Source of the DNA: Aricia agestis
Lineage: Eukaryota > Arthropoda > Insecta > Lepidoptera > Lycaenidae
Assembly: GCF_905147365.1 (NCBI RefSeq)
Contig: NC_056412.1
Coordinates: 18,902,001-18,966,000 of the forward strand
Reading direction: 5' to 3'
Length of the DNA: 64,000 nucleotides
The notes below the pieces were generated by a model. It saw only the letters and a program-made list of their open reading frames with translations. It did not search any database and had not been told where the DNA came from. Numbering within the stretch: the stretch's first letter is position 1; every line of letters starts with the position of its first letter. Shown piece by piece: positions 45,271-59,003 of the stretch. A program made the position numbers and the translations under genes.

Positions 45271-48200
45271 TTTAACGGCTGAAAACTTGAAAAGAGCGAA
45301 TGCGGGATATTGACATTCGTCAATTCCCAGCTGTCAAGTGTCATTGCTGTCAACAGCTGTCGACACAGATTACTATACTAGTTTTTTTTTTTTTTGTTAA
45401 TTCGTCCCGGTCGGGACAGGCAAAGGGAGCGTTGCCCATACAGCCATTTCTATGTTTTCTCTATTTAATGAATGATAGTGAAGGCCGAAGCCAATTCTTT
45501 TATATTAACCATCTGAAATACTATACTAGTAATATAATTGTAGAGCTGTCGACGACCTTATAAAAGTCAATGTCGACGACTTTGGCGTTTTGATTTTTTT
45601 ATTATTGAGCAAGATTGACATTGAAACAAAGACATATATTTTTGTTGTTTGAAGATTTTGTAATGTATTTTGTTTCATATTTTTAGAACTAGTAATTTAG
45701 TTGACGTGAAATTTGGGCATGTGGTTTGTTTTTATGAATTTTATAATGTGATTCACAGTACAAATACCTAATTTGTGTAGTTTTTAAAAAAAATCACATC
45801 AGTCGTTATTTCCTGGAGTATAATGTGACGTATGTAATAAACCGACGTTATTGTATGGAGTTTTGTTTTTAGATTCATGACGGTTGAAAGTTGAAACATT
45901 CCGTCATTATTCTAGGGATATGTCTTTAACTTTATGGTCGGTTTTGAAAACTATAGGTGTGCAGTGTGCTATAGGTCTAGGAAATGGAATAAAAACATTA
46001 ATTACTTTCACAACAGTTTTTTTTAGTAAGCTTAGTAAGAAATAACAATAATATTACCTAGGTACCTACTGTATACGTGTGGTCGCTGGTATACGTATAT
46101 ATAGGTACAGTCTGTCAAAAAAGTCATGAATTTAAAAAGTGGCAAGATGATGTTGCCACTTTTTAATTTCTTCACTTTCTTGACAGATTGTATTAAAGGG
46201 CCTTTTAAGGTAGGTACCTACATTTTTTTTGTGTAAACTGTCTGATTTTACTGTATGCCGAAAATTACGAGATAAATTAAGTAAAATTAAAGTATTTTGT
46301 GGGTATTTAAGTTATAAATATGTCAATTTTGTATAATTGTACTTATTTAAGTAAATATTATAGTAGTATCGAAACAATAATAATAATATTCTTATTATTT
46401 TTGCAATTATTAATATAATTAAGTAAAAATTTAATAAAAGGGGGAGTAAATCATTATTTATGCTTATAACATTATCAAGATACTATGTTTAAAATTCGCA
46501 AACTCCTAATAATTATTATTTACGTAGCTGAGATAATCTAAATTGGGTCCTTTATTAGCCCATAACTCACCTGACTTACAGTACCACGTCATAAATGAAG
46601 CGCACACGTTATTTCGGGTGCGGGCCACATAACAAAATAAATATCAAACAACATTTCTAAGGCGGTATCGCAAAATAGGCTCCATTGAAAAATGGATTGC
46701 ACTTTTTATGTGTTGCTATACTTGAGAACGGCGGAACCGATGAAGTTTATGTTGGCTTTAAAATCGTTGCATAAATCTAGGGAATGTTTAAGATTAAAAC
46801 GATAATACGGGCAAAATATTATTATTTACTAAGAAAATGTCTTTTTCACTGCGAGAGGGGCGTAATACCCCCTTTTTTATGGGGAAACCGGGGTATATCA
46901 TAATATGTGGGACTACCCAGTACCCTACCCTAAAACTATATCCCACGATGGTGCTCCATTCCCCGCTTAAGGCAGAGTTGCGGCCAGCGGGTACGATGGA
47001 CGTACTATAGAACCTACCGCAACGGGCCGCACCACCCCTTGCGGTATTTGAGTACTCTCCGTCACTCCATGAGACTCACCGTAATGCGCACGTACCTCAG
47101 GGTCAGGGCCGAAGGCTGGGTTGGCAGTTTGTGTACAAGTCGGTAAGTTCAGCACGAGCGTGTAACTTACTGTAATTATCTTACAGTTTTATCGCCCTGT
47201 AAACACCAACTTGTAGACACGGGCTGTTTAATGTTTAAAACGTTACGAAGGTTTAAAGTTTAGGCCCAAGAATATATTAAAGTTAAGTAAGTTTGAACTA
47301 CGTTAGGTACCGAGAAAATAGTTTCGTTTTACTTTTTTTTCCTCGCATACTTAGGTCCACTTGCGCAGATCCAGGTTAAAGTTAACACCGGGTTAAATAG
47401 TGTGTTGTCTCTTACATTCTTCATGTATTTTACGAAAGAGATACCCAAAGCAATGTATAGGTCTATTTTACTGTTAGAATCGTGCTCTACGGGCGCAGCG
47501 GGAACTATTATCGGGAGCAAACCGAAAAAGTCCTGCCTGGTTTGGCCATTTTAGCGCCCCCCCAGAGTCTACGCCCTGTGCCTGGGCACCGGTGGCACCG
47601 CCCTATTTACGGCACTGGTCACTTGTATAGAGTATGAGATTAGCAGCGTTGAAAGCACCACCTTTTATTTCTATGTTAGAAGTAAATTACGCCCTAAAAA
47701 TATCATGAATTTACCCATATAAAAAAAAAAATAATTCAGGGCCATTCTTTTTGCACTAATGATTTTAAGCTCTATAATATAAGGGACATAACTCATACAC
47801 CCACCCAAAAGTAATCTCACTTAGTTTTATTACACCCTGTGTAATTATACCTCCAAGTTAAATTACATAATATTTATTTTCCAGTCCCCTCAAAACCTGA
47901 GCTTAATTTAAAATGACTTTGTAAGTCCATGTCAATATAATAATGCTTTATGAGCTTTATGAGTTTTGTGGAGCTTACATCCTTTAAACTAGGATTAATA
48001 TTCCCCTACAAAGCTGCAGTAGGTAAGCTCTAGGAAATAAGTTTATTGCTTTCTAGAAATGTAGCTAAAGCACATTGCAAAAATAATTTAACCGTGGGAG
48101 AGCCATTATATGCTTTGGCATGAATGGGCCGGCTCGACCGAAAAAATACCACGGGCTTTTTTTTTTATGAAATAAGGGGGTAAACGAGCAAACGGGTCAT

Positions 48201-50000
48201 CTGATGGAAAGCAACGTCCGTCGCCCATGGACACTCGCAGCATCAGAAGAGCTGCATGGGCTCACAGAAAACCGGCGTGAAACAGTGCTTGCGCTGTGTT
48301 TCGCCAAGTGAGTAAGTTTATCGGAGGCCCAATCCTCTACTCTATTTCCTTCCCTACCCTCCCCTACCCTATTCCCCTTCCGCACCCTCCCCTACCCTAT
48401 TTACTCTATTCCCTTTCCTACCCTCCCCTACCCTATTCCCCTTCCGCACCCTCCCCGACCCTATTACCCTATTCCCTCCTAAAAGGCCGGCAACGCACCT
48501 GCAGCTCTTTTCATGTTGCTAGTGTCCATGGGCAAATATAATTAAGGATTTTGTGAAAATTTCAAGTGCCTAACTGTTACCATTATTGATTACGAGCAAA
48601 AAAGGCCAAAAATATCACGTTTCTTAAATATTAACTTTGTTAATTTATTTGTTGTTATAGCGGCAACAGATATACACAATCTGTGAAAATTTCGGAAGTC
48701 TAGCTATATCGGTTCTTGAGATACAGCCTGATAAGATACAGTCGGACAGACGGACAGACATCAAAGTCTTAGTAATAGGGTCCCGTTTTTACCCTTTGGG
48801 TACGGAACCCTAAAATGTACGGTTCCTACGCTATTAACGACTATTAACTGATTTTCGGGAGAAGTTTAATAATTTTATATTTATTTCGCAGTAGTTTTTC
48901 TGATACGAACGTGTGACTGACTTTACAGTTCATAGTAAAATTTAATTCTCTTCATTTTATTGTTCATTTTAACCGATTTTATGATCAGCTGTGCACTTGG
49001 CTCGTCACACGTGGACGGTCTCCTCTGGATTGTGATTCAAGATTAGATTCCGAATATGAAAATTCTTTAAAGAATTTTGTAGAAGTCTTGAATTCAGCAG
49101 TTTTTGAGGATTTTCCAACATCCAATTTAGTTTGTGTTACATCTGCAACACGATGGGGAATGTAAATTTCATCCTCTCATTGTAAAATACGAAATTATAA
49201 TTATTTTGTAACGTCAAAAATCAAGTCTTCATCCGAAGTTATCAAGAGTGGACGGACGGATAGACAGAGCGAAATTATAAGGGTTCCTCGTAGTTTTATA
49301 ATAATAATCATAATCATCATTTATATGCAAAGAATGTTGTTTACAAAGATCTTAGTTATGTTATACAGTAGGTATCAAACATTCTGCTTTAGAAGCATGC
49401 AAAGTTTTCTATATTATTCGCATTAAAGAAGATAGCCACACATTAATTATTATTATTAATTGATCCAGAGAAGAAAAAAACGCGTTTCTACGCGATGATT
49501 CTATAACGGAACCCTTAACACCACTTGAAAATGATTATGTCAATTTTTCTAGACACTGGCTATAGCCTATATATCTACTGAAAAAAAAAACTACCAAAAT
49601 ACCATAACACCCTTGTATCGAATGATATGAAAGCACACTCAAAGCTTGTATCTTTAAAGTTTAGTATCTTTATGACCTCTCACGAGTCACGGGTGAAATC
49701 TTCTAATTACAAAACGAGTAAATACTCTCGATTATTGTAGACGTTAAGGGTAGCGATAAAATGTTATTTTACTCACCGTAAAACCCACAGTACATTGTAA
49801 AGGGCCCGCTGCACTTCGTTTTACGTTCAAGTGGTTTTTATATAACAGCTGTAAAAATTCTGTATAAACAGACAATGGTTGTGGATATTAAAAGTTAAGC
49901 AAATTTATAAGAATATTATGATTACTATAATTTTGAAAAAAATATATTAAAAAAGCCATCCAAAACACAATTTTTTTGCGCGTGTACTATCCAAAAAGGA
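45271..50000. other. upstream of Gemin5: repeat-rich, no gene recognised
   Basis: Contains a T-tract repeat (45375-45530), a short perfect hairpin (46106-46192, arms ending ACAGTCTGTCAA), an unassigned GC-richer repeat (46850-47160) whose reverse strand is open for 62 codons, a CCCTACCCT-rich dispersed repeat (48093-48540), and a TACGGAACCC repeat end (48720-48815). Confidence 0.4.
48093..48540 (+). repeat. dispersed repeat, rearranged copy
   Basis: Related (inverted) to 56436-56762, with a shorter relative at 57264-57366. Shared words include GAAAACCGGCGTGAAACAG and GCCGGCAACGCACCTGCAGC. Compared with the 56-kb copy, this one has an inverted duplicate of about 100 bp of its own end inserted near its start (48160-48258). 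The centre is a CTACCCTCCC low-complexity run. Confidence 0.6.
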
Positions 50001-50015
50001 GGCCGTTTTATTTTT

Positions 50016-52030
50016 TTAGGGTTCCGTAGTAAACAAAAAACCCTTATTACAGTCTGTCCGTCCGTCTGTCCGTCCGTCTGTCTGTCTGTCTGTCCGTCTG
50101 TTTGTCCGCGGTTTTACTCACATACTATAGGATAGGTCCTACTCTGTACAGCTAGGTTAGGTACAACTCTGTAGGCAGAGTTGTACCTAATTCGGCATGA
50201 ATGCACATGATATTAATGATGCCGACAAAATGGTACCTACTTATATAAAATCCAAAAAATATATTTTTAATGGTACCTCCCCTACACATCAAGCGGGGAT
50301 GATTTTTTTTCTACGCGTCCACCCCACCGTGTGGGGTGTCGTTAATTAGGCTTTTTAAAATATTACGAGTATTAATAGATCATTTTCCGATTTAGGTATC
50401 CATTTGTGAAATATGAAGTTTCTAAGCGGAAAAAATCGTTAGAGTCTAGTGTCCCCCCTTCTACCAGTTAATAAATGATAATAAATAAATAAATGTTTAT
50501 TTCCGATTTAAATAACAATAATTGAGTAGAACAAATAGTCATCTAGTAAGCTCACGCCTGTATCAGGTGACTAGGCTCTTCCATCGCTAGTAATACAAGA
50601 CTTAAATGTTTGCTTCTGGAAATGTGAAAAAATTCACGGGAGTAGGAAATATGCTGAATAGAATAGAATAGAATAGAATAATTATTTATTTGCAACTATT
50701 ACTTAGTATTACAATAAGATACAATAAAAATAACTTAAATTATGATAATATTACAACAAAATAATGACAATTTCTAAATAAATCAGCCCCAAATTGGACC
50801 AAGCTCGGCAGTGTTGGCACACCTAGCAGGTATCCAACGCCGGTCTTCCGCTTGACCCATTCCGTGACCTCATAGCCGTCCCGACTTCCCAAGTCTCCAT
50901 TATTTCAATAGAAATTAACAATGAATCAGGTAAACATGCAATTATCAACATTTACTATAAAATTATAACAATAATATGAAATCAACTAATTTAAATTTTA
51001 ATAACAATAAATAACTAAAATTCATTAAACATTTGTATTAATAATTAATTATTAAGCATTAATATTACTCTATCAATCATAAAAACATATCATAACATTC
51101 CATTTAGAAAACCTTTTGCAAAGGAAAGAAAAAAAAATGGACATATGTCATAAATAAAAAAGAAGGGAAGATATCAACATTCAACACAATATACGTAGTA
51201 TCTCTTATTAGTCTGTGAACACAATCCAAACCACAGATTAGGTACTTTATTATATAATGGAATCCAAACACAATCCCTAATCTACAAAATATATATACTA
51301 GTAATCTGTGATCCTTAATTAAAATACTACCTATATTAAATTAGTACTCTATAAAGTTTGTTATATCGAACAGAATAATAACAATAATATAAGTCATAGT
51401 GTATACTTAATTTTGTAAGAGTGGTATTAAGTATACTACTTGTAATGTTAAAACAGGATAGGTACATAACAATTAGGAAAAACAAGAGAAAATGTGATGC
51501 CAACCGAATCTAACAACGCTGAAAATAATAGCCAGTATATTAAACCTAGATCTGTGATAACCTTGAGCCAGAGATAACCATCGCGAAACACCTATATCAC
51601 ACTTATATCTTGGCGCAAGTTTCCCTGTGCTTTTTGTTCATGTAACAGAAAGTTTTTTAGTTGTTTTTTGAAAGATGCTAGGCTGTTTAAATTTCTAATA
51701 GGCGGAGGTATATTGATATTATTTGTTATATTATTATTGTTATTATTGTATATTGCTGAATTTAAAAGGAAAACTATCACGGCTAAGAAGACTTCATAAG
51801 TTATTGAGTAATGGTCGATCAACTAAAAACAATATTCTACGAAGTATAAAGGAACTTTTCATTCAAATTCCTTCGAACATAACTTAAATGATGTTGTTAC
51901 TTGTTAGTAGTGTAAAACACGTTGTAAAATATAATGTACATTCTTTGACCATACAAAAATTATCAAAAACTAGCGAAACTACGGAACCTGTAGTTGCGCG
52001 TGGTCTGACACGAACTTGGCCGGTTTTTTT
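50016..52030. mobile_element. TAGGGTTCCGTA repeat interrupted by a LINE 3' fragment
   Basis: 50016-50110 and 51965-52030 look like the two ends of one common lepidopteran repeat (TTAGGGTTCCGTAGT... and ...CGAACTTGGCCGGTTTTTTT). Between them, in reverse orientation, 51822-50656 looks like a LINE 3' end. A frame at 51822-51592 carries PPPIRNLNSLASFKKQLKNF, the typical C-terminus of CR1/Jockey-like reverse transcriptases, and the element ends at a TATTC pentamer run (50656-50680 on +). Confidence 0.5.
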
Positions 52031-53014
52031 AAATTAATTTTATTGTGATAGCAATGGGTTCTTATTTCAGCGATCATTTTTTTCTCAGCTATTAATTTGT
52101 AACCAAATAGCAAGACTTAATTATTCCCATCAATCCCCAAGCAGCAGCTGGCTGCCGCATAACAATTGAAAATCTATTGTGTCTGCAATACCCACGATGA
52201 AGGTGCTACAAACGAAATAAAAAAGGAACAAACGCTTAATATACGCTATATGCTATATATACTCATAAGATACAATACGAGTATGTGCGAGTAATAGGAA
52301 GTTAGGAACCAGACATATTGTGCAGACAAAGTATACGTATTTCCTGGGCGACAGTTTGGCTGGCTCAATATTCTATAACTATAATATCGCCCAAGGGAAA
52401 CTTTGATGACGAACAGTATTCTTCTACACGCACTAGGCTTATTCTTATTAATTCTATGGTACTTTCTTGAGCAATAAGCTCTGAAAAAGAAAATTCATTT
52501 TGACTTTTGGTACCTACTTAGGCAACTTTAATTCGATAATTTTGAGAGCGAATTAAGGAAGCAAAAATAATATAAGAAAACACTTAGATGTCAACACTCA
52601 ACACAATAAAACTTTCTTTTACACAACGTCCCATTTAGTCAAAACAAGCGTAGGTGCGTAACAGATGGACCTAGTAATTATTTGACTTAAATGACGGACT
52701 CACTCGTAAGTCGTACTTATAACTTAAAGTAACTATAAAATTTCCCATTAATTATACCAACTAAGTTAGTAGTATAGCGAGAGATCAAGATTTTGACATA
52801 ATCCCCATCCCATACGTTATCTATCAAATCTTCATTAAATGTCTCGGAGTGCGGTTGTAAGTATATTGTTATATTCAAAACATGAAGCGAATTTTCCATT
52901 ATACTCGTCACGCCTGTGTCCTGACATCAAGGCACGCGTGTTGCCGGAATTTTGACGTCTCAAACAAGATAACAGAAATAATTACTTCGTTACAACATGA
53001 GACGTAAAATGTTA
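52031..53014. other. AT-rich intergenic sequence
   Basis: I see no gene, RNA or clear repeat here; open frames are short and of random composition. Confidence 0.4.
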
Positions 53015-53304
53015 TACAGGGTGTAACAAAACAAAGTTATAAAACTTAAGGGTGTGTATGAGTCCCCTGTATAGAGTTCATTGTGAAAGTAGCAGTACTT
53101 AAAGGGTAACCTTCATTGCCTTTTATGATAAAATACATAACGTTCGGGCGGTTGCTCATAGAAATAACAAGAAAAAACAATTCAAGCGCTGCTACTTTCA
53201 CAGTGAACTCTATGTAAAGGACACATACACAGCCTTAAGTATACTATCACTTTGTTTTGTGATACTTGTAGAGTTCATTGTAAAAGTAGCAGCGCTGAAA
53301 GAGT
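53015..53304. repeat. TACAGGGTGTAACAAAA palindromic MITE, diverged copy
   Basis: Same ends and internal word GTGAAAGTAGCAG as 58738-59003, with both arms recognisable but an altered centre and a partial third arm at the right. Confidence 0.6.
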
Positions 53305-54106
53305 TTAGTAATTTTTTTTCTGTTACTACATAGCATTTGATTTGATTTCACTGCTACAAGCATGCATTATGCATTTTCTTATTTTTCCCGAGCAATCTTT
53401 ATTCTTTAAGTTGCGCGTAAGTTATATTAATGCGCCTTAAATATATCTATTATAGGTTACATACCTTACAGAGTCCAAACAAAGTCTTATTTATAGCAAA
53501 TCAATAGAAATTAAGTATTTCAAAGCTTTTAATATAAATTTAATATTCAACGCGACAATGTCGCCCGGTTTCATAAATTTTGATTAAGCGCCGAGCGACG
53601 CAAAGCCAAGAATACTTATTAACCATTACACAAATTATAATTTATTACCGAATACATCTACATTAATTATGTCTTTTATGTAAAAAGACATTAAAGACTT
53701 CCCGAAGCCGACAAAGTTGGCTTATTAATTAAGCTTTGTCGTTGTTAATACGTGTTACAAGTACGGTAATTACACAAAGATTATAAACCACAGGATAGGC
53801 TATACGACGATAGGCTACGATGTTATTTACTTAAGAGTTCTTGGAAGAAAGGTGGGGCATCCACGTCAAATTTAAATCTCAGAATGGCCCCAAAAAACCC
53901 CAAAAGACACGGCAGAGATGAGAGCCAAAGCCTATTCATCTCTGTCTGTCTGTTACCTCTTGCAGCTTAAGCTTGACGGCGTGGTGTAGGTAATGTTTTA
54001 TATTCCACGAACCATTTGACAGAAATTTTACTCCCTAGTAACTTAATAACGATCATAATATTATGAGTTATGTTTTTTACAAATCTGATTTGATGATGTA
54101 TTTATA

Positions 54107-54359
54107 CAAGGTGATAACAAAAATAAGTGATAATACTTTAGGGCGTGTATTTGTTCCTTGTAGAGAGTTCACTGTGAAAGTAGCATCGCTGAAAGACCAA
54201 AATTTTTTTCACTTTTGTATGGGGAAACTCGTGCCGAAATTTTTTTTCACTTTTGTGTGGGCAAGGGCCCGAGCGCCCTTGCCCACACAAAAGTGAAAAA
54301 AAATTCGTCTTTCAGCGCTGCTACTTTCACAGTGAACTCTCTACAAGGAACACTGTATA
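54107..54359. repeat. palindromic MITE, second copy
   Basis: Arms contain AGTGATAATACTTTAGGG and CACTGTGAAAGTAGC; the centre holds a long hairpin with TTTTTTTTCACTTTTGT in both orientations. The right end is shortened. Confidence 0.7.
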
Positions 54360-55261
54360 TTTAGTAAACAAAATCGTCCAGTTTGTTCACCGGCATTATA
54401 TAGAAAGATGATTTCCTTCGGTTTCTATTATACAATGTATTTTGTATACAACAGGGTAAGTGTAACGAGACTTGTCAGAGTTTGATGAATGAGTCATCTT
54501 GGTAATGTGCTGGCGGATGGCACTTGCATTAAATAATATTACAGAGTACAGACTACAGTAGATGTCAATGCACTGGATGAGCTCGTTATTTCACGATTAC
54601 GAATCTAAAAGGAAGGGTCATAGATGTCTATGTATGTTTGTTCCATCGTATAGCGTCTAAGCTACTTGTCATATTTAACTATTATGGTGACAACTTGTTC
54701 CTGCAGTAGTCTTCTTCATGAACTGTTACTTCAAGCCATAATATGATATTTGTAATCTATAATCCCCTATTTTCAGTGTCACAACCAACACTGAAATTCT
54801 CATGGAATGAGACTGCGAAGCAACTGTTTTTCAAAATGACATGCAGCGTTAGCCCTTTTGGCCACATTCAAATTGACACACGGCTGACATTAGAAAAGGT
54901 GTCACTCCAGTGACACTTCACAAAATGGCGGCGTATTTGAATTCGTGCCAAAATAGCCTTGTAGAATGTAGAGCTGTAAATAGTTATCATATCCATTCTA
55001 AAAGTATCCATGTTTACAGAAATGCAGAGTTTTCTGTAGATTAAAGGCTTGGTCTTTGTGGTGGCCATCTTGGGATTGCATTGACATCTCCCTGCTACCC
55101 GTCTAAGCAAAGGGGGAAACTTTCCTATTCAAAGGGACGAAGAAGTTTTTTTTATGTTATTGGATGGGATGTCTTGGGATTTCCTTTGAAATCTTTGTAT
55201 TTTTTTACAGAAATGGAGTAGTTATTAAGTTTCGATATCATCGAGTGTATACTGTGCATTA

Positions 55262-57682
55262 CCACAGTATAGCAATCATATTGCTATACTGTGGCATTAC
55301 TTTATATTTTGTCACCGCTTTACAAGTCACAAATATATAGTCACAAAATTGACACTCTATACGAGTTTATATATAACAAGACATTCCGCGCGGCTTCGCC
55401 CGCGTAAATTAGATGTTTCACAGACAAATTAGTCTACAAAAATAGTCTATGATCCTTCATGTGGTCTGCTTCTTATATGTGCCAAAAACAGAAAAATTGC
55501 TCCAGTAGCTCGTGAAATAAGCCCTTTCAATTAATTTCCCCCGTTTTTTTCACATTTCCTCTATTTATTCGCTCCTATTAGTCTTAGCGTGATAAAATAT
55601 AAATAGGCTATCTAACACTGAAAGATTTTTTCAAATCTGACCAGTAGTTCCTGAGATTATCGCGTTCAAATAAGGCCTTTCAAATAATTTCCCCCGTTTT
55701 TTCCACATTTTCCTTTATTTCTTCGCTCTTATTAGTCTTAGCGTGATAAAATATAGCCTTTCTCGATAAATGGGCTATCTAACATTGAAAGAATTTTTCA
55801 ATTCGGACCAGTAGTTCCTGAGATTAGCGCGCTCAAACAAACAAACTCTTCCGCGTTATAATAAATATAAGAATTAACTAGCGCTTTTCACTGATTACAA
55901 ACGTCAAAATATTGACCGATCAGCAACTGTACTGAAAAGATAAACTTCATTAAAAAAAAAAACTCAGAAATATTAATGATTTCTCAACGAAAAGAGCCAG
56001 CACCAAAATTAGACTTGATATTTTATATTATGCATCCGCTCGAATACGCGGTTAGGCGGCTACAAGGAGAGATCACAAAGAATAATTGTATGTAAATGAC
56101 TATTTAAATAAATCTTTACGTATTTACTATTACTTGTTATATCGCGGTGTAGCCAAACCGCTCATTCGCGCAGGCGCATATGAATCCAGGCTCAATATAA
56201 AGGTGGTAAAAGTAATTGTATCGAACAAAGACGGGCCAATCGAACGCATCTCATCACGAGAAATATTACGTCGCGGAATGTCATGTTCGGGAAATTACTT
56301 ATTTATAAGAAAAGTAGTTTGTGTCGAAGGCTTTTCCCTATGTTCCTTTTTGAAGACATCCTCAGGCCAGATCTCATCAGGCCCGTCTTTGTTTTGGGGC
56401 CATTTTGATATTTGAGATTTGAAATTCACGTAATACCTCTTTTTTTTTAATGAAAGAAGGGGGCAAACGAGCAAACGGGTCACCTGATGGAAAGCAACTT
56501 CTGTCGCCCATGGACACTCGCAGCATCAGAAGAGCTGCAGGTGCGTTGCCGGCCTTTTAAGAGGGAATAGGGTAATATGGGAGGGTAGGGATGGGAAGGG
56601 AAAGGAATAGGGGAGGATAGGAAAGGGAATTGGGCCTCCGGTAAACTCACTCACTCAGCGAAACACAGCGCAAGCGCTGTTTCACGCCGGTTTTCTGTGA
56701 GAACGTGGTATTTCTCCGGTTGAGCCGGCCCATTCGTGCCGAAGCATGGCTCTCCCACGTATAATCCTCACGTAATACTTTCGTCACGTTAATTTAGTTT
56801 ATTCATGTATGGAATTTTTTTCAAAGGCTAAGAAACCTTGCTTCATATTTGTTTGTTCTCATTAATAATACTATATTTTATTTTAACTTGTATCTGTATG
56901 ATAGCCCGTGCCTAGTCACTGCACGGCAATCAGTATACTTTTAACTAAACATTTGTATCTCCACGTGGTCTCTGACGCTGGCAACTCCTAAACGGGGAGG
57001 CATACGCCAAAAGAAGCAAATATACATCGTTGTAGCTTACCCTGGGTACTTAGTCGACTTGCATTCGATAACTTTAAAGTTAAAAATTAAAAATGTACGT
57101 GATTTGACAAGCGTCATCGCAAGCGACAAGCGTCATGACTCGACATGTCACAATATAGCGATGTGATATGTCAAATCTAGATAAAGCGATTCAATAGGCA
57201 GGAACTACGTCATAATTGGGTTAATATTATTATCAAATCAATCTGTTAGAGCCTGCGCCTTTTTTATAATATTAGGGGGTAAACGAGCAAACTGGTCACC
57301 TGATGGAAATCAACTATCGTCGCCCATTGACATTCAAACGCAGGGCGTTGCCGGCGGTTTAACATAATCCGACCAAATTCCGTAGGGTCTCCGCCTCTGA
57401 TACACTAAGTTTAAATATGACTCGAGCGTTCACTCCGCAAATGGAGTTTGTTCAGCAATACAGTGATTGGCGGAGGTGTTTGCTGACGATGCCGGTGCCT
57501 TACCGTAATGAAACGTCAATATCCATTACTTGACTACAAGTGGTTTACGTAAATTGACGCCAGACAGGTAATTAATTGACCTCACAACTTGCCCGAATGA
57601 TGACGAAACAGCAGGTGCAGGCGCTCTATCTCTCTATTCCTACCGCGTTCACCGGCGCGCGTTAGGAATAGAGAGATAGAGG
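55262..57682. other. intergenic region with repeats
   Basis: Contains a perfect 15-bp hairpin (55262-55276 with 55280-55294), a GCCCGCG-type common repeat with an internally duplicated segment (55385-55870), the dispersed repeat at 56436-56762 and its fragment at 57264-57366, and a hairpin with arms 57624-57646 / 57659-57682. No gene. Confidence 0.45.
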
Positions 57683-58737
57683 ATTTACTTCCTCTAACCA
57701 AGCCACATCGGTGGTCTAGTCTCTTTTTCTAGTCTCTCTTACGAATTTTCGATCAGGATGAAGGCCACGTGTTCAATCACCTTGAGTCCTTAACGCAAGT
57801 TTAACAGTTTTTAGTTTTTACATAATATCAAAAAGTGCACAACGCCACGAAACAAGTCTTTATTTCAAAAATAAGTACATTATAAGTAGTACGACCTAAA
57901 AAACAACTGGCTGACTTTTTTAAGTCGTTTATTTTTAAACGGTTTTGATAATTAATATTTTTTTTGCCTATACCGTCCCACTGCTGGGCAAAAGCCACCC
58001 CCAAGGTCTTCCATTTTGCTCGCTCCTGCGCCTCCGCTGACCAGCCCAGCTGGTATGCCTCTAGAGTTCTAGAGTCTAGCTCATCGCGCCATTTTTTTCT
58101 AGGCCGGCTAATTACTGGATACTTATCAAATATTATAATAATATTATTATTAGAAGTATTATAAAATGTATTACAATAAATATAATATTATTAAATACAT
58201 TTGATTGTCGTTATTGTTAAACCCCCTTCAATGTTTAATTTTGTAGAAGACATTAAACAAACGAGACAAGACAGTATTCAAAACCTTACAAAACCAATAT
58301 TCAACCCTATCTCTTCACAATAAAGTTGACAATAGTTTGACGCTGGGGTATAATGATATAAGACCGTATTGACGTTCAAGAGTCTGCCCCGACCGCCCGA
58401 CGACGAGGGTAGACAATAGGTAGACATGGAACTTGTGCGTGATAAATCTTAACTTTTCTTTTTGATGAAAGCCCACTGAAAAAACATAATATTATTGCTA
58501 TACTCTGACCACTTAAAGCGTGACTCTCGTAGCATACATTTAATATGCTACGAAGGTCGCGCTTAAACTGGTCGCACTATAGATGATCCGGCAAACTTCG
58601 TATCACTTCCCTTCTAATAAACCATCCCTGATCCCTGGTCTTCCACGAATATTTCAACACTAAAATCAGCTAAATCGGTTCAGCCGTTCTCGGTTTTAGC
58701 GAGACTAACAAAATTTAAATTAATTTTTATTTTATAT

Positions 58738-59003
58738 ATACAGGGTGTAACAAAAACAAGTGATAATACTTTAGGGTGTGTACGTGTTCCCTGTAGAGAT
58801 TTCACTGTGAAAGTAGCAGCGCTGAAAGACCAAAAATTTTTTTCACTTTTGTATGGGGAAACTCGTGACGCTCGGGCCCTTGCCCATACAAAAGTGAAAA
58901 AAAATTTTGGTCTTTCAGCGCTGCTACTTTCACAGTGAAATCTCTACAGGGAACACGTACACACCCTAAAGTATTATCACTTGTTTTTGTTACACCCTGT
59001 ATA
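58738..59003. repeat. palindromic MITE, best-preserved copy
   Basis: 266 bp, almost a perfect palindrome from TATACAGGGTGTAACAAAAA to its inverse, with a short unpaired centre (ACTCGTGACGCTCGGGCCC region). TATA flanks both ends, consistent with a TA-type target. Confidence 0.85.

Noticed and set aside
46967..47155. 62-codon - strand frame with proline-rich sequence
   Set aside because: Lies in a GC-richer repeat-like patch and has no recognisable domain.
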